NCBI RefSeq assembly: GCF_035222485.1
Contig: NC_085923.1
Span: 310,001-374,000, forward strand
Direction of reading: 5' to 3'
From: Podospora pseudoanserina
Taxonomy: Eukaryota; Ascomycota; Sordariomycetes; Sordariales; Podosporaceae
DNA length: 64,000 nucleotides
Under the pieces are notes generated by a model. That model made no database searches, had not been told where the DNA came from, and was given only the letters and a program-made list of their open reading frames with translations. Both the position numbers and the translations under genes were made by a program. This document shows positions 50,948 through 61,960 of this stretch, one piece after another; positions within the stretch are counted from its first letter, which is position 1; every line of letters starts with the position of its first letter.

Positions 50948-52454
50948 CGCATGTGCTAAGCTTTTTGATAAGGTACGGAAACTAGCAGGTTTCGTTGCGA
51001 TAAACTCTGCGGAAGGTCCGGAACCTGATGCGATTCGGGAAAGAAGAGGAAAGGTAGGTACGAGATGGTTGGAGAGATAAAGTTTCTATTAGGTAGGGGA
51101 AGACGCCCTCTGAAGAGTTTTCAGCTCTGGACACAGCGACTGCGATGGGTGCTTACACAACCAAAGATCACCACTTAGGCCACGGGCTGTACACAAGCTC
51201 TGTTGCCGTATATCTAATAGTTCATGCGTCGCACTTTTCGGGGAGGAATTGGCTAGGTGAACCGAGGAATCAATGGCAGGTGCCTTTCAAAACTGAGATG
51301 CATGTGACGATATGAAATCTACTTCCCTTGCTGTGTCCCGACGCATAGCTGCGCACGCAGATCTCAGATTGTAGAGACCGTAGAGTACCTAGCTTATGTG
51401 GAACGGTTCACAAGACCTTGGAAGCCGGCCAGGCAATCTGGGCTTGGGTTTGAAACGTGGAAGTCCACTCCAAATGAACTGAAATTGCCTAAATCATGCT
51501 TTATTCAGTTTATCTTTTCAGGGACTAAGTGGCATGTCATGCCCGTTCGGCCAGACTCGCTAGAAGGAACTCACGCTATCGATGCTTCAATTTTGTAAGC
51601 AGATTGCAGGTGTACAGAGTGAAAGTGCAACGATAAGACGCCAGAGTCCCGCTGTCTTGATGACTTGACCAAGATATCAACAATTGAATACGAGTTAATT
51701 TGGAGCAAAAATAATTTCATCCAATGCCCTAGTGACATCCACTGAAGCTGATTACATGTAAGTGTCTAGTGAATGGAGGGGGGCGACGTAATCATCTCAG
51801 GTACGTTGGTGTGTTTGATACTTTACCAGAAGACATAGGGTGATGTAAACTAAAAATACTTCTTCGCGGTGGCTTAGCACCACGTAGGTAGGATATGGCT
51901 CATTTTCAGCCGGTTGAGGATTCGGATATATACCCATGTATGCATTCTTACAGCCATCGCAACTTTCGCGAGTGTTTGGACACGGTATTCCAGCGGGCTA
52001 GAGAACAAGGATGTACCCAGCGCTCAGACTACGGAAGGGCAGGCTCGGTGATAACGTTGGCTTTGCTTCGGCAGCAACTAACAGTGCCACGGAATCAGGG
52101 TAAATATATTCACCGAGGACTGCCCTTAGTTGTCAAGCAGTTGACTTACGAGAGGGATTCAGGTCTATGGCAATTTGATTTGTGCGGTATATACCACTAG
52201 CGAGCTTACTGTTGATGATCACGCCGGCTAAGAAGCGGGGACAAGACCAAAGGAGAGGGGTGAATATCGCTGGAAGCATCACTCAAAGTCTTGGGTGATG
52301 GGACGGAAGGAAAACTGAAGGCAGACAGAAGATCTATAAAGTCCACAGCACCTGCCCATGTGCAACACTCTCTTTCCTCTTCATCACACTCTCTGACACA
52401 TCAACATCGAAGACACTAATTAACTTAACTACAAAGAGCTCTCTTCACAAACAG
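50948..52454. other. Intergenic, about 1.5 kb
   Basis: Open frames at 51398-51598 and 51895-52200 lack coding character. A TATA box (TATAAA, 52335-52340) sits about 125 bases before the secreted-protein frame. Confidence 0.45.
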
Positions 52455-52466
52455 CCTGTCTTCATC

Positions 52467-52856
52467 ACGCTCGCCAAATTCATCCTCCTCGCCCTCTTCA
52501 GCGCCATCGCTGTCAACAGCTTCGTCGTCCCCGAAGGCACGGCCGACAGCCTCTACTACAAAACCTACGACGAAGCCGACAACAAGGTGCTCATCCCCAT
52601 TATCGATGCCTCTAGAGGCAACATTGCCCGCGATCTCGCCAATCTGAGCGACAGCTCCACCGCCCCCCGCTCTGAGCTTGAAGTCGCCCCGGCCAAGTCC
52701 GTCAAGCGCCAGAGGTCTGGCTGTGGCACCCGCTACAACCTCGCCCATGGCGACTGCGACCTCGCGTACGAGAGACTCAAGGATACCTGCGGCAATGGTA
52801 TTGTTATCGGTAGGAACAGTGCTATTTCTGCCGTTGCAGGCAGTGTCGTTTCGTAA
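52467..52856 (+). pseudogene. Small secreted cysteine-containing protein gene without a visible start codon
   Basis: The frame gives a perfect signal-peptide-like stretch (LAKFILLALFSAIAVNS), a pro-region (SFVVPEGTADSLYYKTYDEA) ending at a dibasic-type KSVKRQR, and a mature part with four Cys (SGCGTRYNLAHGDCDLAYER, DTCGNG). A TATA box and a CA/T-rich leader lie at the right distance upstream. No ATG in this frame precedes the signal peptide and I found no upstream exon that supplies one. It is either a non-AUG start, a missed exon or an inactivated gene. Family not recognised. The long minus-strand frame over the same bases is its shadow. Confidence 0.5.
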
Positions 52857-53450
52857 ATGTGTACTTATAGCAACCGTGATGGTGTTTGATGAGTGATAAT
52901 GACCTCGAGCGCTCATAATTGAGAAATCCTGACGAGGAATCTTGGCAACCGCGACGATATCGTCGTCGGTGCTGACGAGGTGACCAAGTTTTTGCGGCTG
53001 GTATGTCAGTGGGTATTGGCGGAAGAGGAATACCAACCTTGTGTATGGCCGCCAGCCGAGCGGTACCTGCTTTTGCCATTGCTAAGCATGGATGGACTTT
53101 GGCGAGTTGTCGAGTTGGCGAGGGGAGGACATCGGGAAGAGAGATGGGTAGACTGGGAAATTGGGAGCAAAGAATGAGACTGTGAAGGAGCCCTCCATGT
53201 ACAAGGGTATTGCCAGCCACACGGGGCGTTGTTAGAGAATGATGGTATGGATGTTGAGTTCAAGTCGAGCAACTTCCAACCAGGGCGGTCGCGGTCGCGG
53301 GCTATTAGGTGTTACATAACTTAGTAATAGACCCTCATAGCATCACAAAGCAGCATGTGTCTGCATACCTCAAGTACAGCAAGCCTTCTCTAGGTTCACT
53401 TCGGCCAGCCCGCTGTGTGCAAAGCCTGAGACATATCGCCTCGGGACCTG
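52857..53450. other. Intergenic
   Basis: Nothing recognised in this stretch; open frames are short and unsupported. Confidence 0.4.
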
Positions 53451-53480
53451 AACCCTAAACCCCTAAACCCCTGAACCCTT
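53451..53480 (+). repeat. Short interstitial telomere-like tract
   Basis: Four imperfect units in a row: CCCTAAA, CCCCTAAA, CCCCTGAA, CCCTT. The fungal telomere unit read on this strand is CCCTAA. Length is only about 30 bases, so it may be chance, a telomerase patch at a healed break or an old end fusion. Confidence 0.45.
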
Positions 53481-54085
53481 GATTATGCAGGTACCAAAAC
53501 CATAACCATTAGGTCCTACATTTTTGAAACCCACTGATGGCCCTTTCGTTCGCCACCTACTTTCCATCAGCCTTTCGAAGGCTTTTAGTCGTTTTTAAAA
53601 TTAGAGTGGGACTCAGCTTGCCGCCAGGGCGTTTGATGAGGTTGAACGCAACCGCCTTGTATGACTTTCATCGAGCTATAAGTCAGGCTCCGAACATTTT
53701 CGGCCAGGCCTTATGGCGAGTGACCTGCTTTGCCAGTAGCTGTTTACAAGCACGCGCGCTTACTGAAGGTGGCGTTGCGTGCTGACAGACTTGCAGTTTT
53801 CTCTCCCAAAGCAGGCTACCAATCAGGTCAGATCTGTATTGTGGCTGCTGCAAACTTTCAACTGCAATGTTGTGCCATAATGCAATAGGCATCTTAAATG
53901 ACCGTGAGGCTAGGGTGGCATGTCTCTGTTATTGGTTGTATCAGAGCGCTAGTCAGTCGCAGATATTGGAGTTGGGCCTTGGGGGCGACCATGGTGTCTA
54001 AGTCGGCGATCAGGAAAGAACCAGGACAGGCGCTGACATCTTGCGGCCAGTGTAGATGGTAGCATGAAGAATTACCATGGACAGG
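53481..54085. other. Intergenic
   Basis: The open frame 53537-53785 has no family feature. Nothing else recognised before the TATA box of the next gene. Confidence 0.4.
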
Positions 54086-54092
54086 TATAAAG
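54086..54092 (+). promoter_or_regulatory. TATA box of the 124-aa secreted protein gene
   Basis: TATAAAG about 150 bases before the ATG, followed by a (CCTA)n tract and a CA/CT-rich leader. Confidence 0.5.
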
Positions 54093-54239
54093 GGACGGCC
54101 CCGAATCACCTACCTACCTAGTAAGTCTCTTCTCAAACTCAGCCATCACACTCAGCAGTTTTCTCTCAACTCTACCAATAACCTCAACACTCCAACCGAA
54201 AAACACGAATATCACAATCTTCAAAGTCAACCCAGCAAA

Positions 54240-54730
54240 ATGATTGCAATCAAGTCCATCCTTGCCCTCCTTGCCCTCGGCACTGCCTCTGTTCTTGCAG
54301 CTCCTGCTGCAAGCATCAAGTCCTCGCCTCGTCAGGGTAACGAGGTTTCCGTCTTTGCCTGTACCGAAGCACGCTTCACCGGGGAGTGTCGCATGCTCCC
54401 GACACCGGCCGAACAATGCTGTAAGTTTGGCTCACCAAGTGAATATCAATTTTTATGAAGCTGACAGGGCCAAGTCAACATTGATCCGGCCTGGAATGAC
54501 GTTATCAGCTCCATCCAGAATCTTGAGAGAGACAGGTTCAAGTGCAAGTGGTTTGAGTAAGTGGCTCTTGACAACCTAGAAGGGAATGTTTGCGTGTACT
54601 GACAAGTGAATCGAACAGGCACCAGAACTGCGAAGGAAAGGAGTACAAGAACCAGGATGATGCCGATCTGACGGATGGGAACGGCTTTTTCGATGATCGC
54701 ATTACTTCTTGGTTTTGCGAGAGGAAGTGA
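54240..54730 (+). CDS. Small secreted cysteine-rich protein, three exons, 124 aa
   Basis: Exons 54240-54420, 54475-54556 and 54619-54730; introns 54 and 62 nt. The first acceptor is an AAG that restores the right phase; using the nearby CAG would shift frame. Signal peptide MIAIKSILALLALGTASVLA, a short pro-region, then a Cys pattern VFACTEARFTGECRM, EQCFNIDPAWNDVISSI, FKCKWFEHQNCEG and SWFCERK. The layout (C-x-GxC, C-N-x-WND-x-ISS, C...C-G, SxxC) matches a common group of fungal small secreted proteins with a crystallin-like or similar beta fold. Six to eight Cys probably form disulphides. All features look intact. Possible role in surface or host interaction; unknown. Confidence 0.8.
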
Positions 54731-55309
54731 TGCCCGAGAGGAGAGATATCATGACTGATGGCTGGCCATCATGTTCTAGGTCGAATGTCGACAATAGGGG
54801 AGTTTCATGTTTGGGTTTGTTATTATTGTGTAACATTAGTACCTAGATACCTACACAAGCTCGTTAAATGTTTCTTTGTCTTGTAACCCGAACTTGTCTG
54901 CATGAAATAGGACTTCAAAACATACAAGTCATCTATCCCGAAGTTAAGATTCTCTTGACCGGCTGGCTTCCGTTTGGGGGTAGGTAGCTCTCTGCCGGCT
55001 TCATTGTGCTAATCGAAGGGCGGGGTCTCAGAAGGGTCCAACTCTTGGGACTACCTAGGTACCTACTCCCGTTACCTGTAATGGAGGTTCACGACACCAA
55101 CCTAGTTGGTAACTTGTCACTTTGAAACCGGTGCTCCATCAGCTTAAAGATTTTTCATGCAACTTGAGTTTCCATGCACCAGCCCTGCGATAGAAAAAGG
55201 TCGGGAGCCTTTGCCATGTCGGCTACGGGCTGTTGACGACCGCTATTGCCGACAGCCGGACCGCACCACGTCCCTTTGCACCTCTTGTTTGCATCGGGGT
55301 TAACCAGCG
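54731..55309. other. Intergenic
   Basis: About 580 bases; no gene recognised. Confidence 0.4.
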
Positions 55310-55536
55310 ATGTTGTGGCTCTTCGACTGGGTCGTCGGCTACGCAACCCCCTACCTCGTCAACTACGGCCCAGGCCAATAGGTCAACTTCCTGAGCAAGA
55401 CTTTTTCGTTTGGTTAGCCGCCTGTTTTCTGTGTATCGCATTTGTTTACTTCTCTGTCTACGAGACAGAAGGTCTGTCATCGGAAGAGGTGGACGAGACG
55501 TACAGTCAGACTTCTCCAAACGTTATTGCTTGGTGA
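55310..55536 (+). pseudogene. Stump of an MFS sugar-transporter gene (last two membrane helices)
   Basis: Reads MLWLFDWVVGYATPYLVNYG then, after a stop and a frame change, FFVWLAACFLCIAFVYFSVY followed by ETEGLSSEEVDETYSQ. This is the C-terminal hallmark of fungal hexose transporters (NWLF-WVVG-TPYL and FFIYETKGLSLEEVDELY). The ten upstream helices are absent from the window, so only about 75 codons survive. Host gene, at least two breaks plus 5' loss. Confidence 0.7.
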
Positions 55537-57128
55537 AGCAAAGGGTCAGGACCATCGAGGAGCAGGGGTGATGCGCTTTCCGGTTAGTCCGGGGGAAAGG
55601 TCGACTCTCAATAGTGGGGTGGGTCTCAGTGAGCAGAGTGTGGTGGCTCCGGCTGTGACCCGAGCTGCAAATTCGGATGAACGAGGAAGGGGGGCAGTGC
55701 TTGTGCAGAGATTGATTCCTTGGTCAGTGCCAATGCTGGGGCCTGGGCAGATTAACACGAGAGACGCTGGAGAGACCGGGGAGGGCTGGAAGAATGGTGT
55801 TTATTGAAGAGTCTCACCATGAGTAAGGCGGATCTGGTGAAAGGGCAGGGGGCTCACGGATGATGCTACGATAATGTCACATGTGAATATATTGTAAAAT
55901 TACCTCGCATAGAGCAAACGGCGTTGGATATGGCAAGTTTAAAGCCTTTGTTGATTTTCGGAGAAAACGATGATCTTTCAGGGATATGAATAGGGGTACC
56001 CTAACCCTTGGCAGTCCGCTCTATCTAATGCTTTTAGGCCAAGAAACGTGTGGTTGCAGCCATCAGCCTCCAACTTTTTGATTGCATGGGAATCTTCGAC
56101 AGGATACTATATACCCAAAATATTGATTAAGGGGCGTATTAATCACGCAATACGGGAACCGGTAGGTCGGGTCTGCTCGATCCGCGCTTGTCTATCTCCA
56201 TGAGCCGCTCCCACCACACTAAAAGATGGTGCAGATGTCTTGGATGGTATCAGTGCATCAAAGTATCAGATTATGCTGTTTCGTCCATGACCATCGCATA
56301 CCCTTCCCATTGTCTTTTAACCTTATCTAGCTGAAGTCAGACCTGCGCCCCTGATGGCAAGAGATGAGGTAGAACACGAGAATCCATTCGAGAAAATTCT
56401 CAGCGCTCAGGCTTCGGGTCAATGCGATTCGAGAGACAAAATCTCCGATTCGTGCTGTTAGACGGATGTCAGGTGCTATCTTGCCGAACAGCACCGGCGG
56501 CCCAGGTAATAACAAGGCCGATCAGCACACCCGAATCTGATTTCTCCAAGAGCACAAGCCCGGGACAAGATGCCCAACGGGGCGCTTCCCCGCATTCCAG
56601 CTTGGGGAAGTTCGGTCGACTATGATCCGGGGTTACATTCTGAGTTTCTTTCGGCTGCGCAGCCCTGGGCCGCTCTTGGCAAGACGCTGTATCGATCGGC
56701 TACAACCCTGGCCCACTCTATGGTTTTTGCTGCAAGGCACGACCGTTTGCTCTCAGGCACGAATAGAGTTGCCGGCTTGGACTGTCGACCAGGCCAAGTT
56801 CGCGGCCGGAAGCCCGGGGCCGTCGCTCCGGTTATTTTCTTGTCCCGTGTCGCCCCCGGCTCGGTTCGAAATGGCGGCGGCAATTCTTTATGGGACATCT
56901 CCACAATGCGGAGGAGGACCAGAAGGTGATCATGACGGTGAGGTCAGAAGGGGACATGGATGGAGCCTACCCTCCGAGCCGAAGGCAAAGTGACAGTAGC
57001 ACCAAGCATTAGCAGCAACCACCAGAGAAATGCATACTTAACCGACGCGATCCCTCTCTTCGGTTTCCTTCCCCTCTCCTTTCTCGTCACGGTTCCTCAC
57101 TACTCCAGTGTCATCACCAACCGCCACC
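55537..57128. other. Intergenic, promoter of the GH7 gene
   Basis: 1.6 kb. Several open frames of 60-125 codons exist on both strands in a GC-rich part (56.4-57.0 kb), none with family features. Confidence 0.4.
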
Positions 57129-58514
57129 ATGTCCTCCCTCGCCACTCTTCTCACGGCCGGCCTCACCCTCAGCGGGTTGGCTGTTGCCCAAAAGCCCGGT
57201 CCCACCAAGGAGGTGCACCCCAAGATCACCACCTACCGCTGCAGCAAGAAGCACGGTTGCAAGCCCCAGACCAACTACATCGTCCTCGACTCGCTTGCTC
57301 ACCCCGTCTACCAGGCTGCTGCTCCTCAGTATGGCTGCGGTGACTGGGGCCAGAAGCCCAACGCCACCGCCTGCCCTACTAAGGAGGCCTGCGCGAAAAA
57401 CTGCATCATGGACGGTGTCTCCGACTACTCGGCCTACGGTGTCACGACCAATGAGACGGCCCTGACTCTCGAGCACATTCTCCCCAACGGAAAGTTTGTC
57501 AGCCCAAGAGTCTACCTTTTGGACAAGACCAAGCAGAAGTATGAGATGCTCAAGCTCACCGGCAACGAGTTCACCTTCGACGTCGACGCCACCCGCCTTC
57601 CTTGCGGCATGAACTCTGCTCTGTACCTGAGCGAGATGCCCGCCGATGGCAACAAGAGCAAGCTCAACAAGGGCGGTGCTTACTACGGCACTGGTTACTG
57701 CGATGCTCAGTGCTTTACCACCCCCTTCATTGGTGGTGAGGTATGTTGATTTCCATGTTATTCGGTTTTCATCCTAGCGAGGTTTACTAACGCGATTGCG
57801 GCGAAATAGGGCAACATCGAAGGCAAGGGCTCCTGCTGCAACGAGATGGACATTTGGGAGGCCAACTCCCGCGCCACCCACGTCGCGCCCCACACGTGCA
57901 ACAAGCCCGGCCTCTACCTCTGCGAAGGCGAGGAGTGCGGCGGCACCAAGGCCGGTGTCTGCGACAAGCCCGGCTGCGGGTGGAATCCCTACCGCGTCAA
58001 CGTGACTGACTACTACGGCAACTCGGACGAGTTCAAGGTCGACACCCGCCGCCCTTTCACCGTCATCACCCAGTTCCCCGCCGACAAGAACGGCAAGCTC
58101 ACCTCCATCAAGAGGTTCTATCAGCAAGATGGCAAGACCATTGAGACGTACTCGGTTGACGTCGATGGTCTCCCCAAGGTTGACGGTTTGAACGACGAGT
58201 TCTGCGCCGCTACTGGTGCCGAGAGGTTCCTCGAGCTGGGCGCCCACAAGGGCATGGGCGAGGCGATGACGAGGGGTATGGTTCTTGCTATGAGCATCTG
58301 GTGGGACGAGGGCGGCTTCATGAACTGGCTCGACAGCGGCGAGGCTGGGCCGTGCGCACCTACTGATGGTGACCCGAAGAATATTGTCAAGGTTGAGCCC
58401 TTCCCCGTTGTCACTTATGACAACATGAGGTGGGGTGAGATTGGCTCTACATTCAAGGTTGAGAAGGAGGGCAAGGGCAAGGGCAAGGGCAAGCACAGAC
58501 GCTCGATTCAGTAG
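57129..58514 (+). CDS. GH7 endoglucanase (Cel7B-like), two exons, 438 aa
   Basis: Secreted cellulase cutting internal beta-1,4 bonds with retention. Exons 57129-57740 and 57810-58514; the 69-nt intron has a CTAAC branch. Start chosen for the CCGCCACCATG context and the signal peptide MSSLATLLTAGLTLSGLAVA. GH7 landmarks: RLPCGMNSALYLSEM, KGGAYYGTGYCDAQC, and the catalytic block CCNEMDIWEANSRATHVAPH, where the E-x-D-x-x-E acid triad is intact. GLYLCEGEECGG and CGWNPYRV follow, and the C-terminal third has MVLAMSIWWDEGGFMNWLDS. Missing exo-loops and overall length favour endoglucanase over cellobiohydrolase. There is no CBM1; instead a Lys/Gly repeat (GKGKGKGK) and basic tail end the protein. 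Likely under cellulose-responsive control. Confidence 0.93.
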
Positions 58515-59366
58515 GCGATGTCCAGTGTCGAGGGGGGAGAGATAGATAGGAAGACAAAAGCATAGCCCGCGGAGGGGGAAGTACATAATGTAGTACCATG
58601 TTCAGATATGTATTCTTTATGGATTATTAGACCATCAACACATCGCTGTTGAGATATTTGCCATTTGTATATGGCTGTGCATTGCATTCGGTGACGCTGA
58701 GTGTGTGGAAAATTGATATCTCGACTTGTGATCAATATGTGGAAGAATAGTAGCATTGCGCTGATGGTATGACCGTAGACTTGCCCCTTTCAATTTCGAA
58801 CAGGAGAACTTGCGCACCAGGGTTAGTTTCCAGGAGACACTATATGATATTCCAGAGGCTAACTATCTAGCGCTAAGTCAGTGACCGCTTACCCCTACAG
58901 TGCGAATCTTCTGGTCTTCGGTAACCACCAGGTGCATGATACTTACCTGCAATGGGTGCATTTGCTACGAGACTGGGGATTTACGCCTGCTCGTTCAGCC
59001 TTGTGTTAGCACTCATGGCAGGCCTTATGAACAACACGTCGTGGCGAGCGAGGAGTTTAGTCGAGTATCACGACTCACTGGAAGCATGGTTCCAGGTTGT
59101 CAGCGTCACAACAGGACCATGACTACCGTTGGCGATAGCTTCATCACGAGGATGGTGAGCAACAGATTACGTGAGCTCAATGGCGATGGAACGTGGCTAC
59201 GGTCGAGTGATATGGTTCCACTGCCAGTCAAGAAGCCCTCGTCTCTGGATCAGAGCGAGCAGTGTGTATATAAGGACACATCATCGCTTTTAAACATTAC
59301 TCTCTCATCACCAACTCATTCATCATCACCACCACTAGCCAAACAACCTAACCCAACACCACCAAG
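58515..59366. other. Intergenic
   Basis: 850 bases. TATATAAG at 59267-59274 is the likely TATA box of the following decayed gene, about 95 bases before its ATG. Confidence 0.45.
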
Positions 59367-59964
59367 ATGCCTTTCACCTGGTACCGAGGCCCAGTCTCCA
59401 ACTTCCTCCCCATGGGCCAGTAGAAGCCTTTTGAAGAAATCTTCAATCTCAACAAGCCCGAAATGTTCCAAACCGGCAACACCGTCGAGGATATTGGCCC
59501 TATCTGGAACGCCGTCCTCGAGTGCGCCAAGATCAGCGTCAACGAGCGCGTCATCTTCTGCATCATCATGCAAGAGTCCAGCGGCGACGTCGGTGTCCGA
59601 ATCACGTGGAACATGGACGAAGTGGCGACTGCCGGGCTGATGCAGGCTTTTGGCAGTCCTGGGTATCCCGGGCAGCATGGTCTTACGCAGGTATGTGGAG
59701 ACTTTCGACGAAAGAGGAAGAATCTATCTACACTGACAAGTTGGTGGTAGGATCCATTACTGGCATGGTCCGCCATAGAACGGAGCACTACAAGCGAAAT
59801 TGGAGGGAGTTTGGAAACCAGTGGAGTACGGATACTATTTACAAGGCTTTGAAGTGCTTATAATTCGGGGAAGGTGAACCAGGGGAATTTGAGTGATGGG
59901 TTGGGGGCTACCGCGGCGTATGTAAGTGATATGGCGAACCGTCTTTGTGGTCGTCTATCTTGAG
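59367..59964 (+). pseudogene. Lysozyme-like (transglycosylase fold) protein pseudogene
   Basis: From the ATG: MPFTWYRGPVSNFLPMGQ, a TAG at 59421-59423, then PIWNAVLECAKISVNERVIF and CIIMQESSGDVGVRITWNMD, then AGLMQAFGSPGYPGQHGLTQ. A 60-nt-class intron follows, then GMVRHRTEHYKRNWREFGNQ and, one frame over, YNSGKVNQGNLSDGLGATAA ending in MANRLCG. The ExS motif in QESSG and GLMQ are hallmarks of fungal lysozyme-like proteins with the goose-lysozyme/SLT fold. One stop and one frame change; everything else, including the TATA box, looks fresh. No signal peptide. Confidence 0.65.
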
Positions 59965-60540
59965 TGCCGCCTGGGGAACAAGGACACGGGGGCGGAGGAC
60001 CTCAAGTTGGTTTGGTTTGGATTCGTAATTAAATTTACACATTTCCGGGCGGAAGAGTATAGTTCGATTTGTTTTCCGCGGTTTTTATTTCCATCAACCT
60101 CCTTCTCTAATCTGTTCGACACTGGAACATCATGCTGTGAAACGAGAGGTTCTTGTTTGGTGGGATATGTGGTGAGTGAAAATTTGCCCAATCCAACTGC
60201 AGAAGGAAGGCGGAATTAGGTGGACATTCCAAATGATGGAAACTGGCGGCGTACTATGATCAATGGATGTGTCAAATCCATCTGAATATACCTTATGACT
60301 TTGCTCCCAGAAGTCGAAAGCCCTGTTTGTCGGAGACTTCTCAAGGCCCACTCAGACTTGCTTTGATGGCGTTGGAAATGTTGCAACTCCCGTTGTCTAA
60401 AAGTCAGAAAGTAGACATTGGTCAAACCACATATTGTTACGCACACTTTCCTCTATTTTCTCCTCACCTCATCTGTGCTCCTTTTTTCATTAGTGCCCCA
60501 AGGCCAGCTGATTACCACGCCGCTACATGATTAATATGTG
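59965..60540. other. Intergenic
   Basis: About 575 bases; nothing recognised. Confidence 0.4.
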
Positions 60541-61960
60541 CACATCAGCCATGCTCGCCGGCTTCATATCGGCAGTCCAAGTGCGATCCAGCCTGCCAGC
60601 TCCCTTGGAAATGGGCCGACTTGTTCCACCTCGGCGATTCGGTATTGGTATTCTTTGTCAACCTTCCGCCGCTCTCCCACCACTATCGAAAGGGGCTGAT
60701 AAGCGACTGGAAGTTAGAAACGGCGGACCACTACCGGGTGTGCGGAGCCGCTGTATGCTTCCTGGAATCCAGCGACGAAAGACCAAGCGCCGACAGAGAA
60801 GTTTCAAATATGCTTCAGAGGATGGGAGATCATCTTTCGGGTTCGTACGAGAGAGAAATAACGCTCTATCTTGTTCAGCACCCCAGGATGGAGGTTGACA
60901 AACGGCCCGAGGAGCGTGCGAAAGAAGCCTCCATCAAATACTACCGTTGGCTGGCGAGAGGACGCAAAGATGCGGAGACACCGTGGATGTTCAAGATTGC
61001 CGCAAAGAGTGTGCTCTTACCCAAGACACTTGGTAGACTGCCCGTGGATACGAGGAACTGTTGGCATGGACTGGAGGCAGACGATAAGACAATATTAAGT
61101 TCTTAAAGTTTGGTGGTGTTGGACTTGAACACTGATCAGGTATCGTATGCAGGGTTGCTCAAGATGGATCATGAAAACCCGGAAGTCAAGAGGTTTTACC
61201 GGGCCTTTTCCATGTATGAAGAGGCATTTGAGGTGTTCCTGGTGAATGTATACGGGGCGCGCATATGCAAAAGGCATACGTCGACGACACTCTAGCCTTC
61301 GCCGAGGTGTCCGAGGTCAACGGAGTACTGTTGGTTGGTCTCACGAGCAAACAACCGCTCATTTGCGGCATGCTGAGAAGAGCGACCAGACGAGCGATGC
61401 TGATGCACATGCGCTGCGAGATGCCTGCAAGCGAGGGTTGGCCTTTGTGAAAGTTATTCCTCGAGCGCGAGTTATCCCTTTACCAACCACTTCATGATTG
61501 GAAAGCTAACCTTTAATGGTGTTTTAGCCGTTTACAAGAAGATCAAATTCCTGCGAACAACCACACGAAACGTGGCAAGACCGATCCTCTGCCGCCATCC
61601 TGAAGAAGAAACGCTCAACACCAATGCCATGCACTGTGATGTTGGTGGAGCTCAAGTGCGGGTTGAAGTACATCCTTGACCCAACAGGAGCTCAGTATGG
61701 GTGGACCGAGACTATACTTCCATATGAAACCTTCAAGCAATACCGCATAACGAAACATACCCATCATTCAGGCCCCTCTGATGATCGCTCCGTATATTGG
61801 AACGAACGGCTCCATGACATCACGACGCAAACCTCATCGGAATTTCAGCAACAATATGGTCAAGACATCCCGACGATTCTTGGGCCCCCAGACCATTAGA
61901 AGTTTCTGGAAAAACACGCTTTGTTCCTGGAGGAGATGGAACGCATCATGAAGACACCGC
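60541..61960 (+). pseudogene. Heavily decayed gene of unknown family
   Basis: Protein-like blocks in changing frames: CDPACQLPWKWADLFHLGDS then WKLETADHYRVCGAAVCFLE (60.5-60.9 kb), SIKYYRWLARGRKDAETPWM, after a TAA LLKMDHENPEVKRFYRAFSM (61.1-61.2), AYVDDTLAFAEVSEVNG (61.3) and KYILDPTGAQYGWTETILPY with NERLHDITTQTSSEFQQQYG (61.7-61.9). The ILDPTGAQYGW phrase and the order recall a fungal MYND-associated protein family, but I am unsure. At least three breaks; no single frame exceeds 160 codons. Confidence 0.45.

Noticed and set aside
52425-53036. 203-codon minus-strand frame rich in Val/Ala/Gly
   Set aside because: It is the antisense of the secreted-protein gene on the plus strand, which has a signal peptide and Cys pattern.
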